A DNA stretch of 64,000 bases from an uncultured Naasia sp. (GTDB lineage Bacteria; Actinomycetota; Actinomycetes; Actinomycetales; Microbacteriaceae): positions 62,001 through 126,000 of the forward strand of contig CAJYYA010000018.1 in assembly GCA_913778905.1 (NCBI GenBank), in the 5' to 3' direction. The notes beneath the pieces are model-generated. The model was not told the DNA's origin and made no database searches. It saw only the letters and a program-made list of their open reading frames with translations. Shown piece by piece: positions 36,269-43,408 of the stretch. Both the position numbers and the translations under genes were made by a program. Each line of letters begins with the position of its first letter. The stretch's first letter is position 1.

Positions 36269-37461
36269 CGGGGGTCCTCGATGTAGTGGGGAACGAACTC
36301 GGCGAGGTCCCCGGTGATGGGGCCGCTGGTCTCGCGGAGATCGATTCCGGCGGGGGTGTCGCCGACGATCCAGCTGCCGATCACCGCGGTCTTGCCGGGG
36401 ATGTCCGCGAACCTCGCCTGCTGCTGGAAGACGAAGCCCTCATCGCCGTAGCGGCCGCCTTCGGCCGCGACGAGCTCCCCCTTGGCCGAGAACAGCGTCA
36501 CGTTGGCGCCTTCCCGTCCGAGACGCGGCTTGCTCACGTAGGGCCTGCCTCCGAGCGGGGCCGCCGACGTGAACGCGGGCAGGAGATGGGGGTGGTTCGG
36601 GAAGAGCTCCCACAGCACGACGAGCAGCTGCTTGTTGCTCAGCAGCAGCTTCCATGCGGGTTCCACCCACTGCGTCGACTGGCGGTGCAACAGCGCGTAG
36701 GCACCGAACTGCTCGTCCGCCATCCACTCCCACGGGTACAGCTTGAAGATGTGGTCGATGCGGTCTCCGTCCTTGTCGAGGAAGACGCCGGCATCCATGC
36801 TCCAGCTGATGTCCTCGACGAAGACGAGTTTCGGATCGAAGCCCGCCGCGCGGGCCGTCTCGGCCATGTAGGCGACGGTGTCGAAGTCCTCGACGATGAG
36901 CTCGCCGTCCCCCGCGTCGTGCAGGGACGCGAGGTGCAGGCGGGCGCCCTCCGGCAGTCCCCAGCGCTCGGTGCGGATGTGCTGCCACTGCTCGATGAGC
37001 AGCTCGTGGAGTCCGTTGAACTGGTCGGCGCCCTCGCCCCGCGTCTCGACGAGCCACTGCCACTGCGCCGCGGCGGTCTCGACGAGTGAGGTGGGGGTAT
37101 CGGCGTTGAACTCGAGCAGCTTCACCGTGTCGACGCCGTCGTAGGCGAGATCGAATCGGCCGTAGACCGTGGGGTCGTCCTCATCCCACGACTCGGCGAT
37201 CATGTCGTGGAAGCGCGGCTGGATGCCGAACTCCGCGAAACGCCTCTCGCGGACGATGTGCTCGACCGCATCCATGCACCGGTCGAACAGTTCCTTCGTC
37301 GCCCGCTCGAGGAGCTCGATCTCGCTCGAGCGGAAGGCGTAGGCAGCGGACTCGTTCCAGTACGGACGTCCGTCCTCGGATTCGAGGTCGTAGAAGCTGA
37401 AGCCGATCTCGTCGAGCCTGGCGCGCCAGTCCGGGCGGGGTGTCTGCGCAACCCGTTTCAC
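36265..37461 (-). CDS. Glutathionylspermidine synthase family ATP-grasp protein
   Basis: A 398-residue protein of the C-terminal ATP-grasp (synthetase) domain type of glutathionylspermidine synthase, like E. coli YgiC/YjfC. Family features are KLLEFNADTPTSLVE, VFVEDISWSMDAGVFLDKDG, IFKLYPWEWMADEQFGAY, PLGGRPYVSKPRLGREGANV and the end PHYIED. The amidase domain of the bifunctional enzyme is absent. The real substrate in actinobacteria is unknown; it should form an amide bond using ATP. It is translationally coupled to the lipoprotein gene downstream and divergent from the aldolase gene. Confidence 0.9.
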   Translation of the reverse strand: MKRVAQTPRPDWRARLDEIGFSFYDLESEDGRPYWNESAAYAFRSSEIELLERATKELFDRCMDAVEHIVRERRFAEFGIQPRFHDMIAESWDEDDPTVYGRFDLAYDGVDTVKLLEFNADTPTSLVETAAAQWQWLVETRGEGADQFNGLHELLIEQWQHIRTERWGLPEGARLHLASLHDAGDGELIVEDFDTVAYMAETARAAGFDPKLVFVEDISWSMDAGVFLDKDGDRIDHIFKLYPWEWMADEQFGAYALLHRQSTQWVEPAWKLLLSNKQLLVVLWELFPNHPHLLPAFTSAAPLGGRPYVSKPRLGREGANVTLFSAKGELVAAEGGRYGDEGFVFQQQARFADIPGKTAVIGSWIVGDTPAGIDLRETSGPITGDLAEFVPHYIEDPR

Positions 37462-37527
37462 CGTCCAACCCTCACGCGCGTCACACTACCCGCGGGAGGC
37501 CGTCCTGCGGGGTGTGAGGATGGACGG

Positions 37528-38577
37528 GTGAGACTCCACGACGCCGAACTCCGCACCTTCGCCTCCGACAACTACGCGGGGGTGCACCCCGAGGTGCTGG
37601 CCGCTCTGGCTGAGGCCAATGGCGGGCACCAGATCGCGTATGGCGAGGATCAATACACGGCGAAGCTCGGCGAGGTCGTCCGGGACGAGTTCGGCGCGTC
37701 GGCCGAGGTCTACCCCGTATTCAACGGCACGGGAGCGAATGTCGTGTCGCTCACCGCGATGATGCCCCGCTGGGGCGCGGTCATCGCCGCATCGACCGCG
37801 CACATCAACACCGACGAGGGCGGGGCGCCCGAGCGGGTCAGCGGCCTCAAGCTGCTGACGGTCCCGACTCCCGACGGCAAGCTCACACCCGGCCTGATCG
37901 CGACGGAGGCGTGGGGCTGGGGCGACGAGCACCGCGCACAGCCTCTGGCCGTGAGCATCACGCAGACCACCGAGCTCGGCACCCTCTACACGCCCGCCGA
38001 GGTGCGCGCGATCGCCGACTACGCCCACGACAAGGGCATGGCCCTCCACATGGACGGAGCCCGCATCTGGAACGCGGCCGCAGCGCTGGGCGAGCCCCTC
38101 CGTGCCTTCACGAGCGACGCCGGTGTCGACGTGCTCTCCCTCGGAGGCACCAAGAACGGCCTGCTCGGCGCCGAAGCCATCGTGGCGATCGACCCGAGCC
38201 GCATCGACGGTCTGCTCTACCTGCGCAAGCTCAGCATGCAGCTCTCGAGCAAGATGCGCTTCGCGAGCGCCCAGCTCCTGACCCTCTTCGAGAACGGCCT
38301 CGGTATCCGTTCGGCGGCCCACGCCAACGCCATGGCGACACGTCTCCGTTCCGCGCTCGAAGGAATCGAGGGCCTCGGGTTCAGCCAGGACACCGCCGCC
38401 AATGCGGTCTTCGCCGTCCTCGACAACGCGGCCGCCGACCGGATCCGTGAGAAGTTCCGCTTCTACGACTGGGACCGGGCCCGCGGCGAGGTCCGCTGGA
38501 TGTGCGCCTTCGACACCACGGAGGCCGACGTCGACGCCTTCGCGGCCGCTGTGCGCGAGGAGCTCGGGCGGAGCTGA
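37528..38577 (+). CDS. Threonine aldolase family PLP enzyme
   Basis: A 349-residue PLP-dependent enzyme of the beta-eliminating lyase/threonine aldolase family. It begins LHDAELRTFASDNYAGVHPEV, has the substrate-binding AYGEDQYTAKL, GGAPERVSGLKL, the PLP phosphate/Asp segment MDGARIWNAAAALG and the Schiff-base Lys in LSLGGTKNGLLGAEA (about residue 211). It likely cleaves L-threonine or L-allo-threonine to glycine and acetaldehyde. GTG at 37528 is the start that fits the family. Confidence 0.9.
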   Translation: MRLHDAELRTFASDNYAGVHPEVLAALAEANGGHQIAYGEDQYTAKLGEVVRDEFGASAEVYPVFNGTGANVVSLTAMMPRWGAVIAASTAHINTDEGGAPERVSGLKLLTVPTPDGKLTPGLIATEAWGWGDEHRAQPLAVSITQTTELGTLYTPAEVRAIADYAHDKGMALHMDGARIWNAAAALGEPLRAFTSDAGVDVLSLGGTKNGLLGAEAIVAIDPSRIDGLLYLRKLSMQLSSKMRFASAQLLTLFENGLGIRSAAHANAMATRLRSALEGIEGLGFSQDTAANAVFAVLDNAAADRIREKFRFYDWDRARGEVRWMCAFDTTEADVDAFAAAVREELGRS

Positions 38578-38578
38578 T

Positions 38579-38728
38579 CGACCCCCGTTCTGGGAGAGAC
38601 GCGCGCGAGGCGAAGCCGACAGGATGTGATTCCGGGGGACGACAACTTCCTTCCTCCAGACGGCGGACCGTTCGGGGGAGCAGGTCGCCGCGGTCGGTCT
38701 CTCGTCGCTCTCCCGTTCGGGGACTCTC
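38579..38728 (+). promoter_or_regulatory. Leader region with motifs shared with 39569-39717
   Basis: Two blocks are repeated before the first two lipoprotein genes. Block a is CGACCCCCGTTCTGGGAGAG and a few more bases (38579-38605; copy at 39569-39595). Block b, from TCGCTCTCCCGTTCG to beyond the ATG (38705-38737; copy at 39694-39726). GGGAGAG in block a (38592-38598) is complementary to CTCTCCC in block b (38708-38714), so the leader could fold over about 110 bases and mask the ribosome site. The intervening sequence is not conserved. Confidence 0.5.
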
Positions 38729-39538
38729 ATGGCTCGTCCGCTGGCTCTTCCGGTTCTCGTCGCGCTCGCTCTCGTAATGACTGCGACGGGCTGTTCCGCC
38801 GGATCGTCGCCGACGGTCAGCGTCTCGGCGTCGTGCAACGTCGCTCGTACCGGGCTCACGGCGATGGTCCCGCTGTTCGACTCGCCCGCTATCGCATTCG
38901 GTCAGCGCGAAGACCAGCCCCTCGACGACGTCACGGCGGCCGAGCTGACCGAGCGCGCCAAGGCTCTCGGCGACAGGCTGGGCGACGGGGAGGTGGGAGT
39001 GGCCTACCGCGGTGTCGAGACGGCACTCATCGGTTTCGCCGACTCCATCTCTGCTGAAGGTAACTCACCCGAGCTCGTCGATTCAGCGCGGCAGCGCGTC
39101 GACTCTGCTGCGGGCGACATCATCGCTCTGTGCGTCGTGAACACGACGACCCCCGACGTGACGACCTCGAAGGTCGCCACCTCGACGACCCCGCGCGTCC
39201 CCATCCGAGGCTTGCACGGGGAGGGCGACAACACCACCGATCTGCTTCCCGCCGTCGAAGTGGGACAGACCCGTTCGGGAACGATGTTCGACACTCATAA
39301 CGGAACGGAAGGCACGTGGACCGTCCGGCTCGAGCGGGTCACGGCGTCCATCAATCCGCTCACCTGGGGACGCGATTATGTGATCCGACTGGACGCCGGG
39401 TTGCCGGGTGCGTACACGTTCGTCGATGGGAACGGTGAGGAGTACCTCCTTTTCGTCGCCTGGGCGCCGAGCGAGCGTTCGCTCTACTTCAACAGCGATG
39501 ACCCTCGCCTGACCGTCATCGGCATGGAAACGGAGTGA
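38729..39538 (+). CDS. Tandem lipoprotein family, member 1
   Basis: A 269-residue lipoprotein of a family I do not recognise. Signal peptide with lipobox MTATGC (Cys at 22). Then a helical domain of about 100 residues bounded by two Cys (SCNVARTGLTAM ... DIIALC) with EDQPLDDVTAAELTERAKAL. A Thr/Ser linker leads to a beta-rich C-terminal domain: GDNTTDLLPAVEVGQTRSG, EGTWTVRLERVTAS, WGRDYVIRLDAG, and the end SLYFNSDDPRLTVI. It should sit on the outer face of the membrane. It is the first of a tandem series and shares its leader with member 2. Confidence 0.8.
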   Translation: MARPLALPVLVALALVMTATGCSAGSSPTVSVSASCNVARTGLTAMVPLFDSPAIAFGQREDQPLDDVTAAELTERAKALGDRLGDGEVGVAYRGVETALIGFADSISAEGNSPELVDSARQRVDSAAGDIIALCVVNTTTPDVTTSKVATSTTPRVPIRGLHGEGDNTTDLLPAVEVGQTRSGTMFDTHNGTEGTWTVRLERVTASINPLTWGRDYVIRLDAGLPGAYTFVDGNGEEYLLFVAWAPSERSLYFNSDDPRLTVIGMETE

Positions 39539-39568
39539 CGGCCGGCACCCAGCCACCGGCACGCCAAG

Positions 39569-39717
39569 CGACCCCCGTTCTGGGAGAGACGCGCGGGCGC
39601 CGAAGCTGACACGCTGTCATCCGGCGGTTCGAGTTCTTCGCATCCGCTGGTGACGGGTCGCTTGGGGGAGCGAGTCGTCTGGTAGCCATCTAGTCGCTCT
39701 CCCGTTCGAGGACACTC
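39569..39717 (+). promoter_or_regulatory. Second copy of the lipoprotein leader
   Basis: Blocks a (39569-39595) and b (39694-39726, running into the gene) match those at 38579 and 38705. GGGAGAG and CTCTCCC are again complementary, so the potential pairing is kept although the sequence between has diverged. That suggests the elements are selected, or that the duplication is recent. Confidence 0.5.
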
Positions 39718-40530
39718 ATGGCTCGTAAGTCTTCTCTCGCCGCTCTCGTCGCGGCCTCTGCACTCATCGCGACGGTGGCAGGCTGCGCCGCCGGGGCGTC
39801 GACGACCACGGACGTCGCGGCATCGTGCAACGCCGCCCGCACCGGGCTCACCGCGATGGTGTCGCTGCTCGACTCGCCTGACATCGCGTACGACGAAAGG
39901 GAGGATCAGCCTCTCGACGTCACCACCGCGGCCGATATCACCGACGGCGCGAAGGCGCTCGGAGAGAAGCTCGGCACCGGAGAGGTGGGTGCCGCCTACG
40001 GCAGCGTCGAGAAGGCGCTCGTCGGTTACGCCCAGACCATCTCCGCCGATGGCAACTCCGCCGCCGACATCGTCTCGGCACGCCGGGGAGTGGACACCGC
40101 CGCCGGCGATCTCATCGCCCTCTGCTCCGCCAACACCACGGCGCCCAGCGTGTCCGCGGCGAAGGTCGCCACCTCGACGACAGCTCGCACCCCGATCCGC
40201 GGCGAGAACTGGGAGGGCGACAACACCACCGATCTCATTCCCGCGATCGAGGTCGGCGAGGTGCGTTCCGGCACGATGTTCGATTCGGCCGACGGTCGGG
40301 AAGGAACGTGGACCGTCCGCCTCGAACGGGTCCAGGCATCCGTCAACCCGCTGACCTGGGGCCGCGACTACGTGATCCGCCTGCACACCGACCTGCCGGG
40401 GGTCTACCAGTTCTGGGACGGGAACGGCGAGCGGTACTCCCTGTCCGCGGCATTCACACCCTGCGATCGCTCGCTCTACTACAACAGCGACGAACCGCGG
40501 TTGACCGCCATCAACCTGGTCACCACGTAA
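39718..40530 (+). CDS. Tandem lipoprotein family, member 2
   Basis: A 270-residue lipoprotein closely related to member 1. The lipobox is TVAGC (Cys at about 22) and the same two-domain layout follows, with SCNAARTGLTAMVSLLDSP, EDQPLDVTTAADITDGAKAL, WEGDNTTDLIPAIEVGEVRS, and the end RSLYYNSDEPRLTAINL. Identity to member 1 is high across both domains, more so in the C-terminal one. Tandem duplication with its leader is clear. Confidence 0.8.
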   Translation: MARKSSLAALVAASALIATVAGCAAGASTTTDVAASCNAARTGLTAMVSLLDSPDIAYDEREDQPLDVTTAADITDGAKALGEKLGTGEVGAAYGSVEKALVGYAQTISADGNSAADIVSARRGVDTAAGDLIALCSANTTAPSVSAAKVATSTTARTPIRGENWEGDNTTDLIPAIEVGEVRSGTMFDSADGREGTWTVRLERVQASVNPLTWGRDYVIRLHTDLPGVYQFWDGNGERYSLSAAFTPCDRSLYYNSDEPRLTAINLVTT

Positions 40531-40575
40531 CCGGCACCGCAGCCGCGATCACCGACTTCCCACCGGAGCGAACCC

Positions 40576-41370
40576 ATGCCTCGTCTTCTGCCCATCCTCG
40601 CCGCGACCGCACTCGCCGCGCTCGCCCTCTCGGGCTGCGCCACGACCTCCGTGTCGTCCACCTTTTCCACGACGGCCTCATGCAACGTCGCCCGCACCCA
40701 GATGGAGGCGCTCGGAGGCCTCGTCGGCAGCTCCTCGACGGCAACGGGACCTTCCGAGGACCAGCCGCTCGACCTGACGACGGCGACCGAGATCCGCGAC
40801 AGCTCCGATCGGCTCGCCGAGCGACTGGGCGATGGAGCCGTCTCCGCGGCGTATGCGCCTGTGCACAGCGCACTGCGCACCCTCGCCGACGCCATCGCCG
40901 CCGAACCGAACTCGTCCGACGACATCGCCTCAGCAACCGCCGCGGTGGACGGCGCAGGTGCCGATCTCATGACGCTCTGCGCTTCGCACACGACGGCTCC
41001 CGACGGACTCACCGCTCGCGCCTCGGTCATCTCGAACCCGTTCGAGTTTCCGGCGAACGGAGGCAACACCCGTGACATCTCCCCCCATCTCGCCGTGGGA
41101 AGCGAGACCTCCGGGGGAATAGTGAACCCGGACAGCGGCAACTACGGATCGTGGACGATGTCTCTGGAGAAGGCCGAGTCGTCGGTCTGGGCGGCCGCGA
41201 GCTGGGGTAAGGACTACGTCTTGCGGTTCCGTACCGATATGAAGGGCGACTACAGCTTCGGCGATGAGAGCGGCGATGTGTACGGCATCATGATCTTCGC
41301 GACCTGGCACGAGCACACCCTCTACTTCAACAGCGACGCACCCGCCATCAGGCGGATCCACCTCGCGTGA
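40576..41370 (+). CDS. Tandem lipoprotein family, member 3 (diverged)
   Basis: A 264-residue lipoprotein; lipobox LALSGC (Cys at about 21). It keeps the N-terminal helical Cys-bounded domain (SCNVARTQMEALGG, EDQPLDLTTATEIRDSSDRL, ADLMTLC) and the C-terminal beta domain (GSWTMSLEKAESSVWAAASW, HTLYFNSDAPAIRRI), but differs clearly from members 1 and 2. It lacks the shared leader; 45 bases separate it from member 2, so it is probably read from the same transcript. Its TGA overlaps the GTG of member 4. Confidence 0.78.
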   Translation: MPRLLPILAATALAALALSGCATTSVSSTFSTTASCNVARTQMEALGGLVGSSSTATGPSEDQPLDLTTATEIRDSSDRLAERLGDGAVSAAYAPVHSALRTLADAIAAEPNSSDDIASATAAVDGAGADLMTLCASHTTAPDGLTARASVISNPFEFPANGGNTRDISPHLAVGSETSGGIVNPDSGNYGSWTMSLEKAESSVWAAASWGKDYVLRFRTDMKGDYSFGDESGDVYGIMIFATWHEHTLYFNSDAPAIRRIHLA

Positions 41371-41846
41371 GACGCTCACTCATCGTCACGACCGGCTGCA
41401 TCGTCATCCTGCTGTCGACAGGATGCGCGACGGCGTCGTCGCCCACAACGGCGTCGAATGTTTCGAAGGTCGCCGTCGGGGCTCCGCCTGCCACCCCACG
41501 TACCCCTTATGCCGCGCAGGGGGACGAGGACGGCGACAACGCCACCGACTTCGTCCCGAGCATCCAGGTCGGCGAGACTCGCGAGGGCACGATCTACGAG
41601 CAGGACACCGGGCAGGAAGGCACCTGGACGCTGACCCTGGAGCGTTCGCACGCGCCGTTCTGGGTCGCCGCCGCGTGGGGTAGGGATTACGCCCTCACGC
41701 TGACCACCGACACGATGGGCTTCTTCCGCTTCCGGGACGCCGCGGGGGACGAGTACTCGCTGTGGGTCCATGTGACCAACGACGAGCACACGCTCTACTA
41801 CAACAGCGAGGCTCCCGAAATCACGGGACTCACGCAGACCAGCTGA
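41367..41846 (+). CDS. Tandem lipoprotein family, member 4 (C-terminal domain only)
   Basis: A 159-residue lipoprotein beginning at GTG 41367 inside the member 3 stop. The signal peptide and lipobox (LLSTGC) are intact, but the N-terminal helical Cys domain is missing; only the linker and beta domain remain (EDGDNATDFVPSIQVGETRE, TWTLTLERSHAPFWVAAAWG, HTLYYNSEAPEITGL). So the beta domain can stand alone as a lipoprotein. Its close spacing to member 3 suggests they work together. Confidence 0.75.
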   Translation: MRRSLIVTTGCIVILLSTGCATASSPTTASNVSKVAVGAPPATPRTPYAAQGDEDGDNATDFVPSIQVGETREGTIYEQDTGQEGTWTLTLERSHAPFWVAAAWGRDYALTLTTDTMGFFRFRDAAGDEYSLWVHVTNDEHTLYYNSEAPEITGLTQTS

Positions 41847-41858
41847 GAACTGGGTGCT

Positions 41859-41951
41859 CTCGACCTGTCGGTCCTGCGTTTCGGAGGCGAGCACAAGCTC
41901 TACTACGACAGCTCGGCCCCGGAGATCACGCGTCTCAGCTGCGCGCGCTGA
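41859..41951 (+). pseudogene. Fragment of a fifth family member
   Basis: Reading the frame that ends at TGA 41949-41951 gives GEHKLYYDSSAPEITRLSCA, matching the last residues of member 4 (EHTLYYNSEAPEITGL). Only about 30 codons are left, with no start, so it is the tail of a lost tandem copy. Confidence 0.7.
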
Positions 41952-42045
41952 GCTGTGCGACTGCCTGCTCCGAGTGCGCTGAGCGGCGCGTGCATGGTGA
42001 CCGGGAACCCGGTGGACCCGGACGTCTTGTGTCTAGCGTCGGGAC

Positions 42046-42384
42046 ATGCGTTCTCGTCCCCTCCTCCTCGTCCCCGTCGTCCTCTCGGCCGCGCTCCTGG
42101 CCGGTTGCACGGGCCAGAATGCTCAGCCGCAGGGCGGCCAGACCCCCGAGGCCGCCGACGATGCTGCGGTCCTCGTGGCGTTGAGGGAGATCGACCCCGG
42201 CCTCGACACCCAGGATTCGATCGTCGACGCTCAAGAGATCTGCGCCGACTTCGACAGCAAGGCGGATGCGGAGACCATCGACGAGCACGCCCGTGAGCTG
42301 TTCAGCGACCAGGCCGAGAATCAGCTCACGATCGAGCAGGCCCAGCAGATCGTCCGAACCCTCGCGTCCAATTACTGCGTGTGA
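42046..42384 (+). CDS. Small lipoprotein, DUF732-like
   Basis: A 112-residue lipoprotein with lipobox LLAGC (Cys at about 21) and a short Gln-rich linker. The domain (about 40-112) reads VLVALREIDPGLDTQDSIVD, ICADFDSKADAETI and ends QQIVRTLASNYCV; two Cys at ICADF and YCV could pair. This pattern resembles DUF732, a small helical domain common in secreted actinobacterial proteins. It is unrelated in sequence to the preceding tandem family. Confidence 0.75.
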   Translation: MRSRPLLLVPVVLSAALLAGCTGQNAQPQGGQTPEAADDAAVLVALREIDPGLDTQDSIVDAQEICADFDSKADAETIDEHARELFSDQAENQLTIEQAQQIVRTLASNYCV

Positions 42385-42454
42385 CCCGGCCCGCAGGCGG
42401 CTCGGCGGCCGGTAGCACCCCGGACTCTCGGCCCGGGTTCTCGGTCGACCAGCG

Positions 42455-43357
42455 TCATTCGCCCTTCTTCCGCAGGGCCGAGTAGCGGGCTCGGGCGCGG
42501 GATTCCGCGTCTTCCGCACTGCTCAGCGCGTCAGCCGCGTCGTCCGATTCCGATGCGGCCGAGCGGAGGGCCGCCGATGCACGCGTGAACTCATCCTCCA
42601 CCTCGTCGAGTCGAGCGCGCAGATCGTCGCGTTCTGAGCGCAGGTCGTCGCGTGTTCGTTGGGCCTCTTCGCGGGACGAGGTCGCCCGCTGGGCGCGCTC
42701 GCGTGCGGCCTCCAGCTCCGCCTTCGCCTCGTCGAACTCGCGGCGACGCCCCTCCAGCTCCTCCTTGCGACGCCGGGCCTCCGCGACCTCGTCGGTCTGC
42801 GATGGCCGTACCGACTTCTTGCCTGATGATGAAGGCCGGTTTCGGGGGGTATCTCCGCCCGCGACGGCGCCATCCAGGTCGACGGCGTCGAACCCGTTCG
42901 GCTCGAGCGAGCGGACCAGGCGTCCCGTTCGCACCGCGTCGGATGCCGCCGCGTCGGCGAGCGCCGCCTGCAAGGTCTGCTCGATCTCGTCGCGGATGGA
43001 CGGGCCGACCTTCTGGCCGTGGTCGTCGGCGAGCGCGACGGCCTGCTTCGCGACCTGGGCCACCAGTCGCCGGCGCTGCTCGCCGAGGCTTCGGAGCGCG
43101 TCCGGGTCGAGGTCTTCCTGGGCTTCGCGGAGCGACTCCCCCAGGGCGACGAGCGAATCGACCACGTCGACGCTCTCACGAGCGAGCAGGTTCACGACCC
43201 AGGCCGCCGTGGACGGTTTGGGGAAGGCCCCGATGGCGGTGGCGCCGGCCCGGTCGCCCTCTTCCCGTGCCGCCGCGGCCGCCTCTTTCCGACGCGCGAC
43301 GAAGTCACCGAGCGGCGCTCCGTAGAGCTGCTCGGCGACCTCGTCCAGGTCTCTCAT
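42455..43357 (-). CDS. Hypothetical coiled-coil protein
   Basis: A 300-residue soluble protein common in actinobacteria but without a known role. The N-terminal 150 residues are helical with the conserved-looking phrase FPKPSTAAWVVNLLARE and LGEQRRRLVAQVAKQAVALA. A Ser/Pro-rich linker of about 30 residues follows (around 165-195), then a long coiled coil (about 195-300) of Glu/Arg/Ala heptads. Such proteins usually act as scaffolds or DNA-associated factors, but nothing here shows that. It lies 51 bases downstream of clpB on the same strand and may be cotranscribed. Confidence 0.75.
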   Translation of the reverse strand: MRDLDEVAEQLYGAPLGDFVARRKEAAAAAREEGDRAGATAIGAFPKPSTAAWVVNLLARESVDVVDSLVALGESLREAQEDLDPDALRSLGEQRRRLVAQVAKQAVALADDHGQKVGPSIRDEIEQTLQAALADAAASDAVRTGRLVRSLEPNGFDAVDLDGAVAGGDTPRNRPSSSGKKSVRPSQTDEVAEARRRKEELEGRRREFDEAKAELEAARERAQRATSSREEAQRTRDDLRSERDDLRARLDEVEDEFTRASAALRSAASESDDAADALSSAEDAESRARARYSALRKKGE

Positions 43358-43408
43358 CTGCGGATCATCCGCCCCATAAGCTCGCCCGGCGATCGCGCAC
43401 GGTCACCG

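Noticed and set aside
38579-39726. att or insertion-sequence ends from the direct repeats before lipoprotein genes
   Set aside because: No integrase or transposase is nearby and the repeats run into paralogous genes, so gene duplication explains them.
42455-43357. Transposase or SMC-like ATPase for the coiled-coil protein
   Set aside because: There is no Walker motif, DDE pattern or zinc finger; only helical and coiled-coil features are present.
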